Counted from the first letter of the stretch, positions 18,138 through 29,835 are shown. The stretch: DNA of 64,000 nucleotides from Cololabis saira (GCF_033807715.1 NC_084587.1:15791517-15855516), one strand, 5' to 3'. Numbers and translations: made by a program. The notes: generated by a model not told the origin, from the letters alone.

Positions 18138-19561
18138 TACACACAATTTGGTGCATTTTGTTCCACCAGATAACATCAGCCTGTTGATTCAGGAAAGGAG
18201 GCGTAGGGATGGGTGGAGTGTTTGGGGCGTGTGGGTGTGTGTGTGCACAAGTGTGTGCTGTCCTAATGTTAGATAAATAAAAATTTACTAAAAAAAAGAA
18301 AAAGAAAAAGAAAAAGACACACAACTCATCTTTTTCTTCTATATGTTTCTCGGGACAGAGAGAAAATTAAGTGAAAACAAGAGTCAGAAGGAAGAGGAGA
18401 GATGTTGCCCTCATTCCACCCGTCCACCCCCCACATCCCTCTCTCCTCCCTTCTTCCTCCCTCCCTCCTTTCTCCAGGCTCTAAACAGGATAAGGGCTTC
18501 ATATGCCAAGTGGAATGTGTGACGCAAGCCTCAGCCTTGAAACAAAGCACAGGAAACAGGCAGAGACAGAGACGGAGAAACACACACACACACACACGGG
18601 GAAAGAGATGTGCGCTGGGAAAGATGCAGCGAAACCAGGGGACCGCCAGAAAGAAAGCTCAGGTGTGACGGAGAGTAAAACTGGACTCTGTCATCAAGTC
18701 CCACCCGCTCCTTTCTGCATCAAGCACCCCAAAAGTGTACATATGTGAATCACTAGATGATTTCACTGCTCGGTTAAAAGAAATCTGTCAAATGAGTATA
18801 TGACTTTTTTTTTATCACCTCTCAATATTCCACCATTTCTTCACGTGACCGTTTTTTTCTGTACATATATTTTCTTTCTTTCTTTCTTTACTCATCCTGG
18901 TTTTTCAAAAGTCAAATTTAAAGATACATTTTTCCACTATTTCTAAAATAAATGATTGTATTACTTGGATATAAAATACAATGGATGATTAAGATATCAG
19001 CACAGTATGGTATCATCACAGTAAATCTCATGTGCACTTTACACTATTCTCTATCTGTTAAACATTAATGTAAAAGGGGGAAATATATGTTAATAAAAAT
19101 GTTATTACAATGATGGTAATGACATTCACATATAAACAAAATATAAACGGTTTCACATTGTTAAATGCTATTAGACAAGAAAACAATCATGTCAACCCAC
19201 ATCTGTGTTAATTAACAACAGCCAGTTTGTAGGACTCTAAATTCTTGTTGTATAAGTCATCAGCCAAAATCAGAAATCATGCTGTCAGAGGATTAAAAAT
19301 AAGACCATAAAAGTCCTTTAAAAACAGACTTGAACCTTGTACCCGGTAATTAAAAGGCGCTTCTGTGGTAAGTAGTCTGGAGTAATTAATTAACTAATTA
19401 ATCACAGGGTTGCACACCAGGATGATCTCCCTGGGGGAGCAGTTCTGCAGTAAAGTCTCAACAAACAAGCGTCGGTGAGTTTGAAAATACCCCGTTGGAG
19501 TTGCAGACATCAGTATATCCAGACAGCCGGGACGCGCTGCAGATGCAGACCCCAGACTTAC

Positions 19562-19860
19562 TTCTCGGATTAGGTACACGCTCCGGTCCCGCAGGGGAGA
19601 GTACTGGCGTTTCACAGCTGCCTTGCTCAACGGCACAGGGGAGGAAAAGAAAAAAAAAAAAAAAAAAAAAAAACTTAATTAGACAACTCCTCAGAAAAAG
19701 TGACGCAGAAGACGCTCGGCTCCCCGCCGGGACTCTGACATCAGGCTCGGGGAGAGGATTAAAAAATAAATAAATAAGTGCGACCGGTGAGCGGTGAGAG
19801 ATGGCTCCTCAACAAAACTTCCCCGGCTTACGAAACTCTTGTCTCTGCGTGTTTTCTCAC
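19562..19860 (-). other. klf3: klf3 probable non-coding first exon (5' UTR)
   Basis: A strong donor (CGAGAA then GTAAGT at 19561-19556) closes a GC-rich stretch next to the CpG-rich promoter, 8.5 kb upstream of the first coding exon. No ATG-initiated frame fits, so it would be 5' UTR, as in mammalian KLF3, where translation starts in exon 2. A T-run of about 25 on the minus strand (A-run at 19650-19673) lies inside. The 5' limit is a guess. Confidence 0.6.
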
Positions 19861-19919
19861 GGCGAGAGTGTGTAAGAGTGGGTTTGTGCGGGTCCGCTTT
19901 TGTCGTTTAGGAGCCGCTG

Positions 19920-20045
19920 CGGCTGTCACGTGACCCGCTGTCGGCTGTCCTCATGGGGGCGTGGCCAGGGCGGGGTGGGGGCGTGGTCAGGGCGGGGGCG
20001 TGGTTAGGGCGGGGCGGGGCGTGGTCAGGGCGGGGCGGTCCAGGT
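19920..20045 (-). promoter_or_regulatory. klf3: klf3 promoter: E-box and tandem KLF/Sp-site array
   Basis: From 19954 to 20041 a unit of about 18-21 bp is repeated four to five times, each with GGGGCGTGG (CCACGCCCC on the other strand) and usually GGGCGG. These are KLF CACCC-type and Sp1 GC boxes. Immediately toward the gene is the perfect palindrome GTCACGTGAC (19925-19934), a USF/TFE-type E-box. No TATA box is seen. From memory, mouse Klf3 is activated by KLF1 through CACCC boxes; the same logic here is inference. Confidence 0.7.
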
Positions 20046-20092
20046 CAAGTGTGAACGACCGTGTGTTCAATTTCACATTTTGAGCAGACAGC

Positions 20093-20682
20093 CTTGTAGC
20101 ATCCTATAATGTAATCATTTCCTGAAAATGTAATAAAATTTGCACTTAACTCAATCGAAAATGTAATAAAATCTAATAATGTAATAACTTCACCAATAAT
20201 GTAATAAAATATCCTGACTGATATTGTAATAACATTTTTACCGATAATGTAATACCTTATTACATTATTGGGAATTTATGACATTTTCAGGTAGGTCTTT
20301 TTTTTTTTTTTTTTTTTTTTCTAAAACTGATAATGTAATACTTGACAAATAATGTTATATGTTCATTTTCAGCCCAGAGTTCTACATTTTGTGTTTTTAG
20401 TATCTAAGAATGTTATATACACTGGATTTGAAACACCAGAATGACTATTGGGTTAAATTGCAGACTTTGAGTACCATGTAATAAATTCCCAATAATATAA
20501 TAAGGTATTACATTATCGGTAAAAATGCTATTACAATATCCGTCAGGATATTTTATTACATTATTGGTGAAGTTATTACATTATTGGGTTTTATTAAATT
20601 TTCGATTGAGTTAAGTGCAAATTTTACAATTTCAGGCGTTATTACATTTTCAGGAAATTATTACATTATAGGGTGCTACAAG
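20093..20682. mobile_element. palindromic MITE with GTAATA motif array, element 1
   Basis: Terminal inverted repeat CTTGTAGCAYCCTATAATG with 22 of 23 bases matching. Both arms carry AATGTAATA motifs about every 20 bp, pointing inward on the left and outward on the right. The core has CCGATAATGTAATA and ATTACATTATTGG. A T-run (about 20299-20320) sits off-centre. No open frame. It is related to 50710-51111. It lies 50 bp from the klf3 promoter array. Confidence 0.8.
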
Positions 20683-20804
20683 CCTGCAGGAACTGTTAAG
20701 CCACTAGAGCAGCAAAAGAAAGACTGTTCATTAACCAATGACGTGCATGTGCCATAATACATTTTTAACCTAACTTTTTAAGAACAAACTTATAACCCAC
20801 CTGT

Positions 20805-21270
20805 TTCTCCAAGCTTTTAAACATTAGCACTGGTTCCCTGTCTCTTCCCGGATCAACTACAAAATCCTGCTACTCACCCATAAATGCATCAATGGACAGA
20901 CACGCACCACCATACCTGCAAGACCTCACCACTCCACAAACATCCACCCGTTCCCTCAGGGGGGGACCGAGCCTTCTGCTCATCAGCACCACGCCTGTGG
21001 AACCGGCTCCCCGCCCAGGTGAGGGCTCCACAGAACAGGCCTGAAAACCTTCCTATTCAGGAAAGCTTTTAACTGTTAAGGAGAGTAGAGAGGAGAGGAC
21101 GTTGGCGTGTTTGTTCGCCGCTTCTCAGTCTCTGAGTTTGTAAATTTTATTGACACTGACCTTTTCCTGTACTTGTTTTAACTTGTTTTAATCTTGTAAG
21201 CACTCTGAGATTCCCTGAATGAATTGTGCTCTATAAATAAAATCTATTATTATTATTATTATTATTAGTG
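20805..21270 (+). mobile_element. L2-like LINE 3' end (truncated)
   Basis: The conceptual translation resembles the end of L2-type reverse transcriptase proteins (LHWFPVSSRINYKILLL..., GDRAFCSSAPRLWNRLPAQVR, LKTFLFRKAF). The 3' end has CTCTATAAATAAAATCTATT and a (TTA)n tail. Frames are broken. Confidence 0.75.
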
Positions 21271-21289
21271 AGAGGGTTGTTTTATGACC

Positions 21290-21470
21290 ACCATTTTGAT
21301 TTTATGTACTTTTATTCTAGGAGCTTTTATCAGTATTGTCTTGTTTTTATCGTATTTCTGCTTTTATTGTAGTGTTTTATTTGTGTGATGTCATTTTATT
21401 TTTTGTGAATCACCTTGTGACATTCTGTTGTCTGTGAAAGGTGCTGCTATATAAATAAAATTGACTTATT
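21290..21470 (+). mobile_element. second LINE 3' tail
   Basis: CACCTTGTGACATTCTGTTG followed by GGTGCTGCTATATAAATAAA is an L2-like 3' untranslated end, placed in tandem after the first. Confidence 0.6.
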
Positions 21471-21998
21471 ACTAACTCTGTCATTCCCCCACATTATTTT
21501 ATATTTCGGAGCATTCTGTTATAATTCATTTTGTCATTAGAAGCCTATATGAGACATTTAAAAATGTAGAATTTTCCTTGTAATCTTATTTGATTTCATC
21601 ACATCATTCAACATTCAATTCAGCTTTAATGGTATATACATATTGACAAATGGGATCTCTAAGGCACTTTAAATATATAATGAATCTATTTTCAAATTAA
21701 TATATTTAATACAAATCCAATTACAAAAATAAGTGTCTTGCTTAGTGACTGGATCTGTTGCCTTACAGCAAGAAGGTTAATGATTCAAGTTTTTCTGTGT
21801 TGAGTTTGCATGTTCTCTGTGCTTAAGTGGGTACACCGGCTCCTTCTGACAAACAAAACAAAAACAATGTGTGACAGGTTAAATAATTCAACCTGTCACA
21901 CGCCTGAAGGGATAAAGTGTGGATGGATGAATCACCCCCCCATCTTAAGCAATGAAAAGGTGATTGTGGAAAGGGAATACTCCTTTTTAATCTTGAAT

Positions 21999-22000
<2 letters not shown>

Positions 22001-22066
<66 letters not shown>
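22001..22066. repeat. (TA)n microsatellite
   Basis: 33 uninterrupted TA units. Confidence 0.97.
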
Positions 22067-22072
<6 letters not shown>

Positions 22073-22331
22073 ATAAGGAAGTTTGTGTTTGGTAGATTAT
22101 TTTTTTGTTGTAACAATTCTTCTTGGCAATAACTTTCATGTCCAATGTACCAGTGAAAGCCTGTTTATTTCTCTTTTAAGTTGTAACTTATTTGTAAGGA
22201 ACCTGCATTTGCAGGAGGGGCAGCAGAGCTGAGTATGTGGTTTGTACCTGTGAAAACTTTGCCAAATGTTCTCTGCCAATACCAAACAGTTTATTTTGCT
22301 GTCACTATTGACTCTTGGTTTGAGCTTCAGA

Positions 22332-22720
22332 GGGCTGTTTCACAAAAGTAGGATTAAGAAATCCAGGATAAGCCATAAATCCAGGCTTGTCATAGCGCGG
22401 TCAGTTTATCCTGGCTTCATCCGTTTCACAAAGGCGAAACCAGGCTCAGGAGGTGCGGCTTTGTCAAGCCAGGTGTAAGTAATCCAGGTAAATGTGCGTC
22501 CACAGATGTCTTCAAAAGGCCATGAGATTGATCACAGATTCACTGATTCTACAACGGATAAATTGCATGTGCCCTACTTCTCACCAAATGAGCAACATCT
22601 TTATGTGGAGGCTTATGAAGAAAAAGCAAATACTACAGGAATGAAACCCTGCCTCTATTACAAAGGAGCGACAAAGGGCATGGCAAACAATAGCAGATCG
22701 CCTGAAGGCCTAAATAGCCT
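22332..22720 (+). pseudogene. Harbinger-type fragment with broken Myb/SANT-like gene
   Basis: It begins GGGCTGTTTCACAAAAGTAG, a terminus I associate with teleost Harbinger-like repeats. From about 22571 the peptide YFSPNEQHLYVEAYEE, and after a frameshift ASITKERQRAWQTIADRLKA (about 22650-22710), match the two halves of a Myb/SANT-like DNA-binding domain of Harbinger accessory proteins. No transposase and no right terminus are seen. Confidence 0.55.
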
Positions 22721-22869
22721 AAAATACACGTTTTCTAACCACTACTCTTAACGGAAAACGTAATCATTCAAGGATTTACCTGCCATTTGCTCAAATGAAC
22801 AACTTGAAACGTATAAACGAACAGTGGAAGTCTACAATGTAATGTACAAATCTGAGAGCGGATTAATTC

Positions 22870-22955
22870 AGGTTACTGTGCAGGCACCATTTACAGAGGC
22901 TATTTTCCTCGTGCAAGCAAGGGGGGTTTGAATCCCGGCCTGTGGCTTTTTCGCC
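22870..22955 (+). mobile_element. SINE fragment
   Basis: CATTTACAGAGGCTATTTTC, CCTCGTGCAAG and GGGTTTGAATCCC match the tRNA-related head of the SINE at 12404. Confidence 0.6.
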
Positions 22956-22969
22956 AGTGGGACCAGATT

Positions 22970-23200
22970 TATCTTCTCATTACAAGCAAAAAAATCTTGT
23001 TACATTGGCAGATTTTTTCTACTTATTTTAAGTGAGAATCTACTTGAAACAGGTGAAAATTGTTGTTTTTTCCAGTGATGAGTCTTGTTTTAAGTGTAAT
23101 GAGATTTTTTTTGACTAAAAATGAGACATACTAAAAATGAGACATTTTAACTAGAAATAAGACAAATATTCTTGTTAAGATTTTGAGTTTTTGCAGTGTG
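22970..23200. repeat. interspersed repeat with ATGAGACATT units
   Basis: AAACAGGTGAAAATTG, TCTTGTTTTAAGTGTAATGA and two copies of AAAAATGAGACAT resemble a common vertebrate MITE family. Boundaries are not resolved. Confidence 0.4.
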
Positions 23201-23436
23201 TAGATTAACACAGGCAGGCACACACACACACTATTAATAATGTAGCTATGGTGGGCACACAATCATCACAACAGCCTGCTACATTGCAGTGTAGCTATGT
23301 GTAGCTATGGCATTGTTTGTCCCATCTCCGAGACCATCAACTGCCTTAGCAAAATACCAGTAGCAATGTTAGTGTATGACAACTTCTTCATAATTAACAG
23401 TATTGTCAGCTTCATAGCTAAAGTTGCTGAACTTAC

Positions 23437-23836
23437 CCTCAGATTCAAGTGTGCGTTTCTTTCTCTGAGGGGAGGCAGCGGATCCGCCGGGTGGGTTTAC
23501 GCCTCTTTGGCTGGGGAGAGCGATTGTTACCCAACCACAACTCAGGGAAAGGATTATCCTTTGTTGGTTTTTAATCAACAAAGTGATGCGAACAGACAAA
23601 AATGTTGCGGGGTGTTTTTTTTACATTCAATGCCTTCAGCCAGTTCCATGATTCCGAGTCGGTATCAGGCTTCCGAAAAAAGTAAACAACGGAGCGCATG
23701 GACGTTGCCTCTTCGTAGCTGGTTTGCGGTCGTAGCACTCTCTATCTGACCACTCGTCCAGATGCTTTCTCCAGTTCTTACAACCAACCAACGCACACGT
23801 CGTTCCCGAACCACTTTTGTTCTGCGAAATATCCAT
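23437..23836 (-). pseudogene. THAP-domain first exon, disrupted
   Basis: From ATG (23836-23834) the frame reads MDISQ... then CALVGCKNWRKHLDEWSDRE, then CYDRKP, a THAP zinc-finger start (C-x4-C). A frameshift near 23667 is needed to continue with PDTDSESWNWLKALNVKKTP and VCSHHFVD, where C-x2-H completes the C2CH site. Next comes an in-frame TAA where the family usually has Gly in FVDGKPT, then KPTKDNPFPELWLGN, a basic stretch and a clean donor GTAAGT (23436-23431). THAP domains bind DNA and occur in P-element/ISL2EU-type transposases and host genes. I judge this a decayed exon, probably transposon-derived. The next exon was not found. Confidence 0.7.
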
Positions 23837-23960
23837 TTAGTTCCTCTTTGTCAGTGCTATGTCGGCACTCGGCACAACGCTAGTCCGCCAGAACGGAAGT
23901 GGACTGCATCGACGGGGGGACGTCAGGAAGTAGAGCGGAAACGGCTCATAGACTTGTCTA
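23837..23960 (-). promoter_or_regulatory. possible promoter of the THAP exon
   Basis: A locally CpG-richer stretch upstream of the THAP ATG has a CRE-like TGACGTC near 23918-23924 and ETS-like CTTCCG near 23894. Weak evidence. Confidence 0.3.
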
Positions 23961-24543
23961 TAGATGGATGCAACCTACATACAAACGTAATACATACAAA
24001 CGTAACCTGGAATGAAGTTCAACTTTAGAAATAAAAACATCTTCATTTTAATTTACAGCTATGAACCTTGAACAAAGTCCTTACAGTGTATGCAATAATT
24101 TAAGTGAACCTTTATAAACATCAGAAAACAGTAACCAAATCCTACCGTATTTTATAATTATTCATTTTAATTATTTTGTTATTCTGGTAATTTTTTTACC
24201 ACCTACAGTAAATAGTCATGTGCACTTCCACAAGCGGGAAATATGTGTCTGTTTCCTCATGACGGAGAAGAAAGAATTTTTCTCCAGAATTCAACATGCT
24301 TTTGGCACTGATGCATGAAACGTGATCCTCAGTGATTAATGTTAATGTTATTGCTAATACAATAATTAGAAGTTTTAAAACAAGTCAAAGCCGATGTCCC
24401 TGTTAAAGCAGTAATAATACAATGGAAGTGTTGTTATTTCGTAATGAATATTCTACATTTACTTGAAGACCTGGTAATGACTTAATTAAGGGTGACCATT
24501 GGCTTAAAATAGGATTTTCATGTGAAAATCAGATGCTTTAAAA

Positions 24544-24765
24544 CAGGAGTGAGCTATCCTTCCTCGAGGACCGGTGTCCTGGGTGTTTTAGCTGTTTCCC
24601 TGCTTTAACACACCGGATTGTCATTAACAGTCGTCATCAGCTTATCATAAAGGTCTGCACATGTCCGCTAACCACACAGTCATTTGCATCAGGTTGTGCT
24701 GAAGCAGTGAAACATCTCAAACATGTAGGACACCAGACCTTGAAGACCAGATTTGCCCACCCCTG
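24544..24765. mobile_element. hAT MITE, 'CTCGAGGACCGGTGTCCTG' family
   Basis: It begins CAGGAGTGAGCTATCCT and ends GCCCACCCCTG. Flanks CTTTAAAA and CTTCAAAA match at 7 of 8 bases. A related copy is near 38157. Confidence 0.8.
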
Positions 24766-26299
24766 CTTCAAAATATAATGAACACAGTTTGTGCCACAGT
24801 CTTAGCAAGCTGCTTGGTATATTTCCTTCATCTCATAATGTGTTTGTGCCTCCTCGGCAGCCACCTGTCACTCACTGACTCCTCACCGCCCAGCCTATCT
24901 ATGTATCTACTAGTCTCGGTCATGGTAACGCTCAGGCTGACACTTAACCGTATAATGAAATCATCATTGTGGCTTCATGCCAGTCCATTCTGGTAACCTT
25001 TTTTTTTCTTTTTTCTTTTTGTCCCTGTCTTAGATTACCAAGTCTAGCTCTTGTTTACCTGCCTGGATGCCAACACATCCTTCAGCAGTCCTCATCAGCC
25101 AGTTCTTCCTCCTCCATTCTACACTATACAGTTAAGCATAAAAAAAGCATAATAAAAGCAACCCTGTATACCATTGTTTTGTTTAGTTTTGAGATTTGTC
25201 GTACCACTTTTCGTTAAAGTTTGTGCAAGCTTAGCTATTCTGTAGAAAGAAAGAACAACAAATGCACTCTACTATGATAAAGTGCACTGAGTATAAGCAA
25301 CATTAGAAAAATGTGTCAACATGTCACACCTCGCAACATAATAATTTGGATGCAGCTTGCAGAGAAACACTAATGGCACTAGATTCAATTTACTGCGTAA
25401 AGCACAGAGCACAAGGCTACGAACCAGAAACCATGGACAGAAAAAAGTAGAAACAGAACATTGAAAAAAAAATGCAAATAAAGCTGCTTCCACTGACAAC
25501 TGAAGAACTTAAAAATGTTCAAAGGTTAATTAAATGTTTCTCCTTCCATTTCCTCTGGCCTGTAAACATCTGACATGACAATTGCAACACAACTGTGATC
25601 AGTATTGTAATTACGTAATTATGTAATTAAGTCTCATTATTTTATATTGTCATGTTGGCAAGCGTGTTTAAGCTTGTGCAAATTTGTTATTTATTTATTT
25701 CAAATTTTTTAACTACTGTATCTGTAATTGTCACCCAAAAAAAAGCATAATGTAAATATTCAGAGCAGCTGGTATCAGTCTTAAGCCTGACTTTCTGACC
25801 CTGAATTTGAGAATAAATTCTCAAGTAATTCTTTGTTTTCATACCCAAAACGCGCCTTCAGGGATAAGTGAACATTTGTGTGGGACAGTGGTACTCAACC
25901 ATTTTTGAACTAATGTCTCCTGACCTCATCAAGACCCATGAAACTGGACTGCATTCAAAGCAGCTAGAAACCACATGCTCTCTCTCTTCCGGTGAAGGGG
26001 ATTTTTAATTCATTGATTTGTTCCTTTATTTATGCCTCAGCGTCCTCTTTTCTGCTACCTTGTTCACAGTGCCCGACGGCATTCACTGAATGTCCCCAGG
26101 GGAGCGGTGATGTCCCCACTGCCAAACTTCTGTTTAGAGTCATGCAGTTTCTGGTAAACTGCCATAAATAGAAATAGTTCTAAATAATTTGAACTACTAC
26201 AAAGGAAGCAAACACATTGTTTGTGTCTCATGGCACAAAATGAAACATAATCGTGAGATTACAAGAATCATCGTTTTGCCTAATATCAGCTGGAAGAAG

Positions 26300-26640
26300 A
26301 ACAAAAGTAGTAATTATAATATTTGAGCTACCCATGCTGATGCAAATGAGTTTCACTCAAGCATGTGAACAAAATGACAGATTATTGATTTATGGATAAC
26401 CACATTATATATGCATTAAGGAGCAGATCATTGATTACGGCTCTCGCAGCCATGGAAATATTTTGCATAATGTTATGTCCAATAAAGTTTCCCATATACT
26501 CGCTGATAAACAGAATTATTAATTCCAACTTCATTTATAGTAATTCCATAGTTATCATTACCTAAGTCTGCATTATCAATCACTACAGTGGCTTCTACTT
26601 CTTACATTTTACAAGAGAAAGTGAAAGAGGAGCATTTTTT
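26300..26640. promoter_or_regulatory. candidate non-coding regulatory element
   Basis: No repeat is recognised here. The stretch has an octamer ATGCAAAT (26340-26347), TGACAG, TGATTTATGG and ATATGCAT, an unusual cluster of POU/MEIS/PBX-HOX-like sites. Conservation cannot be tested here. Confidence 0.25.
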
Positions 26641-27159
26641 TGTGAAGGCAGCATCGTGTAGTTGTAGTTGAGGCATGAATAACGTGTCAGCATGTTGACT
26701 AATTTTAAGGATAGAGATTATGCAAATTTTAACAACTGCATTAACCTTCACACAAACATGTAAGAGCAAACTGGCCTGTTTGCAATCACAGAGACAAGAC
26801 TGAAATTCTTGTGACTGGCCAAAACTGCCAGAGACAGAAAAATCTGTTCCTACATGCCACGTCATGAACAAGTCAGACGTCTAGGTGTTGTTTTGGGCAC
26901 TGATCTCTGTTTTCTTCATTAATTTGTACAGTAAAGTTCACCAAGCCTTCTCTGTATTGCTAAAAAATATATGCAAATAAACATTACAAAGTTTATCTCT
27001 CAATCTGATGTTGAGAACAGTTGAATTAATATCAAGCAAGTTAGACTGTCATTGCGCTCTTTTATGCAAAATCATATAAACATTATCTCAGAAATCTTAA
27101 ATTCATCGCGAATACAGCAGCCAGAATTATTTGTTATTATTGTTAATGAAAATGAAGAA

Positions 27160-27560
27160 TAAAAAATGAAACGGACAGTAAAAAAAATACCCCTCTTAAC
27201 TGAAATAATTTTTTTTATAAAGCGAAAACTAAATAAAAACTTCAATAATGCAAAACTAACTGAAACAAAATGGAATTGTGGGCAAAATGAACTTTTTTAT
27301 TTTCATCTCACACCTTGTTTCTTGAATTTTTGGCACTTTATTTTTATTACTCAAAGGAAAGAACAAAACTTGGCATTGATGATAGGATTCTTCGATCTGT
27401 AAGTCAATACCTTAAAAACCAAAACTAGTACTAAAACGAAACAAACACTAACCAGTTTTTCAAACTACACCTTCTAGCATGCTTGTAAAACTAACTAAAA
27501 CTAAACTGAAATAATCAAACAAACTGAAAAAATGTGGCAAAAATAAAAACTATTATAACT
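27160..27560. repeat. AAAACTAA-rich interspersed repeat
   Basis: Many AAAACTAA/AACTGAAA units on both sides of a unique core, typical of an old AT-rich teleost repeat. No coding. Confidence 0.45.
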
Positions 27561-27974
27561 TTCTGTGCACAAACACAGAGAGGTGGATATTTTACTTTAG
27601 TACTGAAGTCACTTCATTATCATAGCATTCAACATCATTTTCATTTCAGGTTTTTTCTGCTCTTAATAAAAGGACTGGCTGATCCCGCTTGCTAACTGTT
27701 TATAACATTACGAGGTGCACATCCTTTAGATGATCCCAGAGTATCTCCAAGTCCAAGTTCCTATCCCCGCAGGCCTGTGATTAACAATTGTGTTTGTATG
27801 TTATACTCATCTATCATCTTTTATTTTTGTAACTGACGTCGATCTGAAAAGTTTGAAATAAACTTAAAATAACATATGTAAACCCGTTTTGCATGGTCCT
27901 GTTTTTATTATCCCTATGAGGCGTGTTAGAAGTCCATATCGTCGACATCGTTTGTTAATCGCTTGATTAATGTT

Positions 27975-28230
27975 GTCTCTAGGCGCCTTCCAGAGACCCA
28001 GAACATGACTCCCGAGCAATTATTCCATAAACATAAACTATGGCAGATAAAAAAAACTCCCGTAGTAGAAAAATCTTAAGACAAACAGTAGCAAATAAAA
28101 ACTCCCCTTTAGGAGGGAAGAAACCTTGAGCAGGACCTGGATCATCAGGGGGCACCCACCTGCTGAAGGCCAGCCGAGCAGAGCAGGAAAAAGCTAATCG
28201 GAAAGAGAGAATGAAGAACAGAAAGAGATT
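27975..28230 (-). mobile_element. LINE 3' region, antisense
   Basis: AAAACTCCCCTTTAGGAGGG, AAGAAACCTTGAGCAGGACC and GGCACCCACCTGCTGAAGGC are the reverse of a common teleost LINE 3' untranslated region. Confidence 0.65.
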
Positions 28231-29307
28231 TTTAGGAAATTTTACAGAATAATGATGGATTGAACCTTTCAAGATCAACCCTTAGATAAACCGCAAGTCT
28301 GTGCAAAGCGTCAACAGTTTTCTGTGAGGGATGTGTGCATTGCCGAGTAAAGAAAAAAATACAGACATTTATCTTCATGAATGTGGGAACTGGACAACTG
28401 TCAATCAAAACAATAACTGCTCTGTGACTTCTCAAACATCATATGAAAATGATGTGCTTAGTCTCCTACAAAACTCTGTTTTAAACCTGTATTTGTATCA
28501 AACACCACTAACAATGAAACGACAATAAAACATATTCAGCATTTACCTCTTTTTTTTTTTTTTTTACTTTATACTTTAACACGTGCATTTTCGCGCCCAC
28601 CGTGTCACGGTTAGTTGGAAGATTTTTTTTACATCAAAAACCTTCTGGCTTTCGGACAATAACGGCAGTCTCCACCTTTCCAAACCACCCCCGCCCTTGA
28701 CACACACACCCTCAACACACACGGCCTTATTGTCCCAGACTTTTTGTTTTTTTTTACTACCTATCCAGTTTCCTAAGAATTACGTAGTCTTGTTTCTGCC
28801 AACCACTGACAGGGGTCGTAAACAATTGGTAAAATAAGGTCCTGTGTCTGCCACCAACTGACAGGAGTACATGTGTTCGTGACACCTAGGTTATGTAATT
28901 GAAGCATTTTTTATTTTTATAACATTTTGTGCCAAAATATTTTCTGGAAACCAAAGCTATCACATTTATTTCCTCATAACTTTAGAGTATCATAATGGAC
29001 TTTACAAGTGCAGGCATATCTAGCAGCATGTTCACCATCAATGTTCTGGGGTGGTTACTATGTTATAAGTTAGTGGTTATTATTATGATTATAATTAGGA
29101 TTATAATGATTACTATTATCGTTGTTATTATTATTACTACAAGTAGTAGTCATAGTATATCATTTTTTTAAGCTCTTGTCTTCATCTTTTCTATCTGTAT
29201 CAAACAGTAATAATACATTGGGAGAATGAGATTAAACTGAATCTATGTATTGAAACTATGTATATTTTGAATTAATTTCAACATTAAATTAATTCAAAAG
29301 TTTAAAG

Positions 29308-29316
<9 letters not shown>

Positions 29317-29359
<43 letters not shown>
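29317..29359. repeat. (TA)n microsatellite
   Basis: About 21 TA units. Confidence 0.95.
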
Positions 29360-29363
<4 letters not shown>

Positions 29364-29835
29364 AAGTTAGAGCGTAGTTTTGCCTGTCCAGTCTACAAGG
29401 CCAGTAGCAACTACACACGAGAAGATTATATCCTCAATTAATATCCGCACTTTTTACAGGCACGAGTTGGTTTAAATAATTTAAATCCTTCATTGTGTCC
29501 AAATATGAGCCATGTTTTTGGAGTTGAGCGTTGAGCTACTTGATTTTGAAGCGTTGTTAAGGCCAAAACTGAAACATATCTGTATTTCACAACACTTTTT
29601 ACTCTATATGTTAAATACACAAATAAGCCTTATAAACTGGGATTTTCTGCTATTATTGGATTTTTGTTTGAATACAAACAGAAAAGCTATTGCTCACAAC
29701 CCAAGAGAAAAGTTTCATTACTTCCAGCGCACACTATCAGTGAATGTCAAGGATCGAGCATATATGTTTTATCAGTAGTTTCATTATCACAAGTTTTATG
29801 CATTATTCTATTATCTCTTTTTAAGGTTTAATCAT

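Larger units (their letters stand above)
11037..19561 (-). other. klf3: klf3 intron 1
   Basis: It is 8.5 kb with no supported exon. It contains a SINE (12404), a hAT MITE (12592), CA/GT microsatellites (near 13795, 16143 and 18019), a purine/G-rich block (17030-17460) and a GAAAAA run (18294-18317). Open frames at 15.7-18.7 kb come from low-complexity sequence. The stretch 13.25-16.1 kb shows nothing recognisable apart from short CA runs. Confidence 0.7.

Noticed and set aside
17596..18324. Long frames with Val-Cys or Thr-His repeats
   Set aside because: They are translations of the CA/GT microsatellite and flanks, with no start context or homology.
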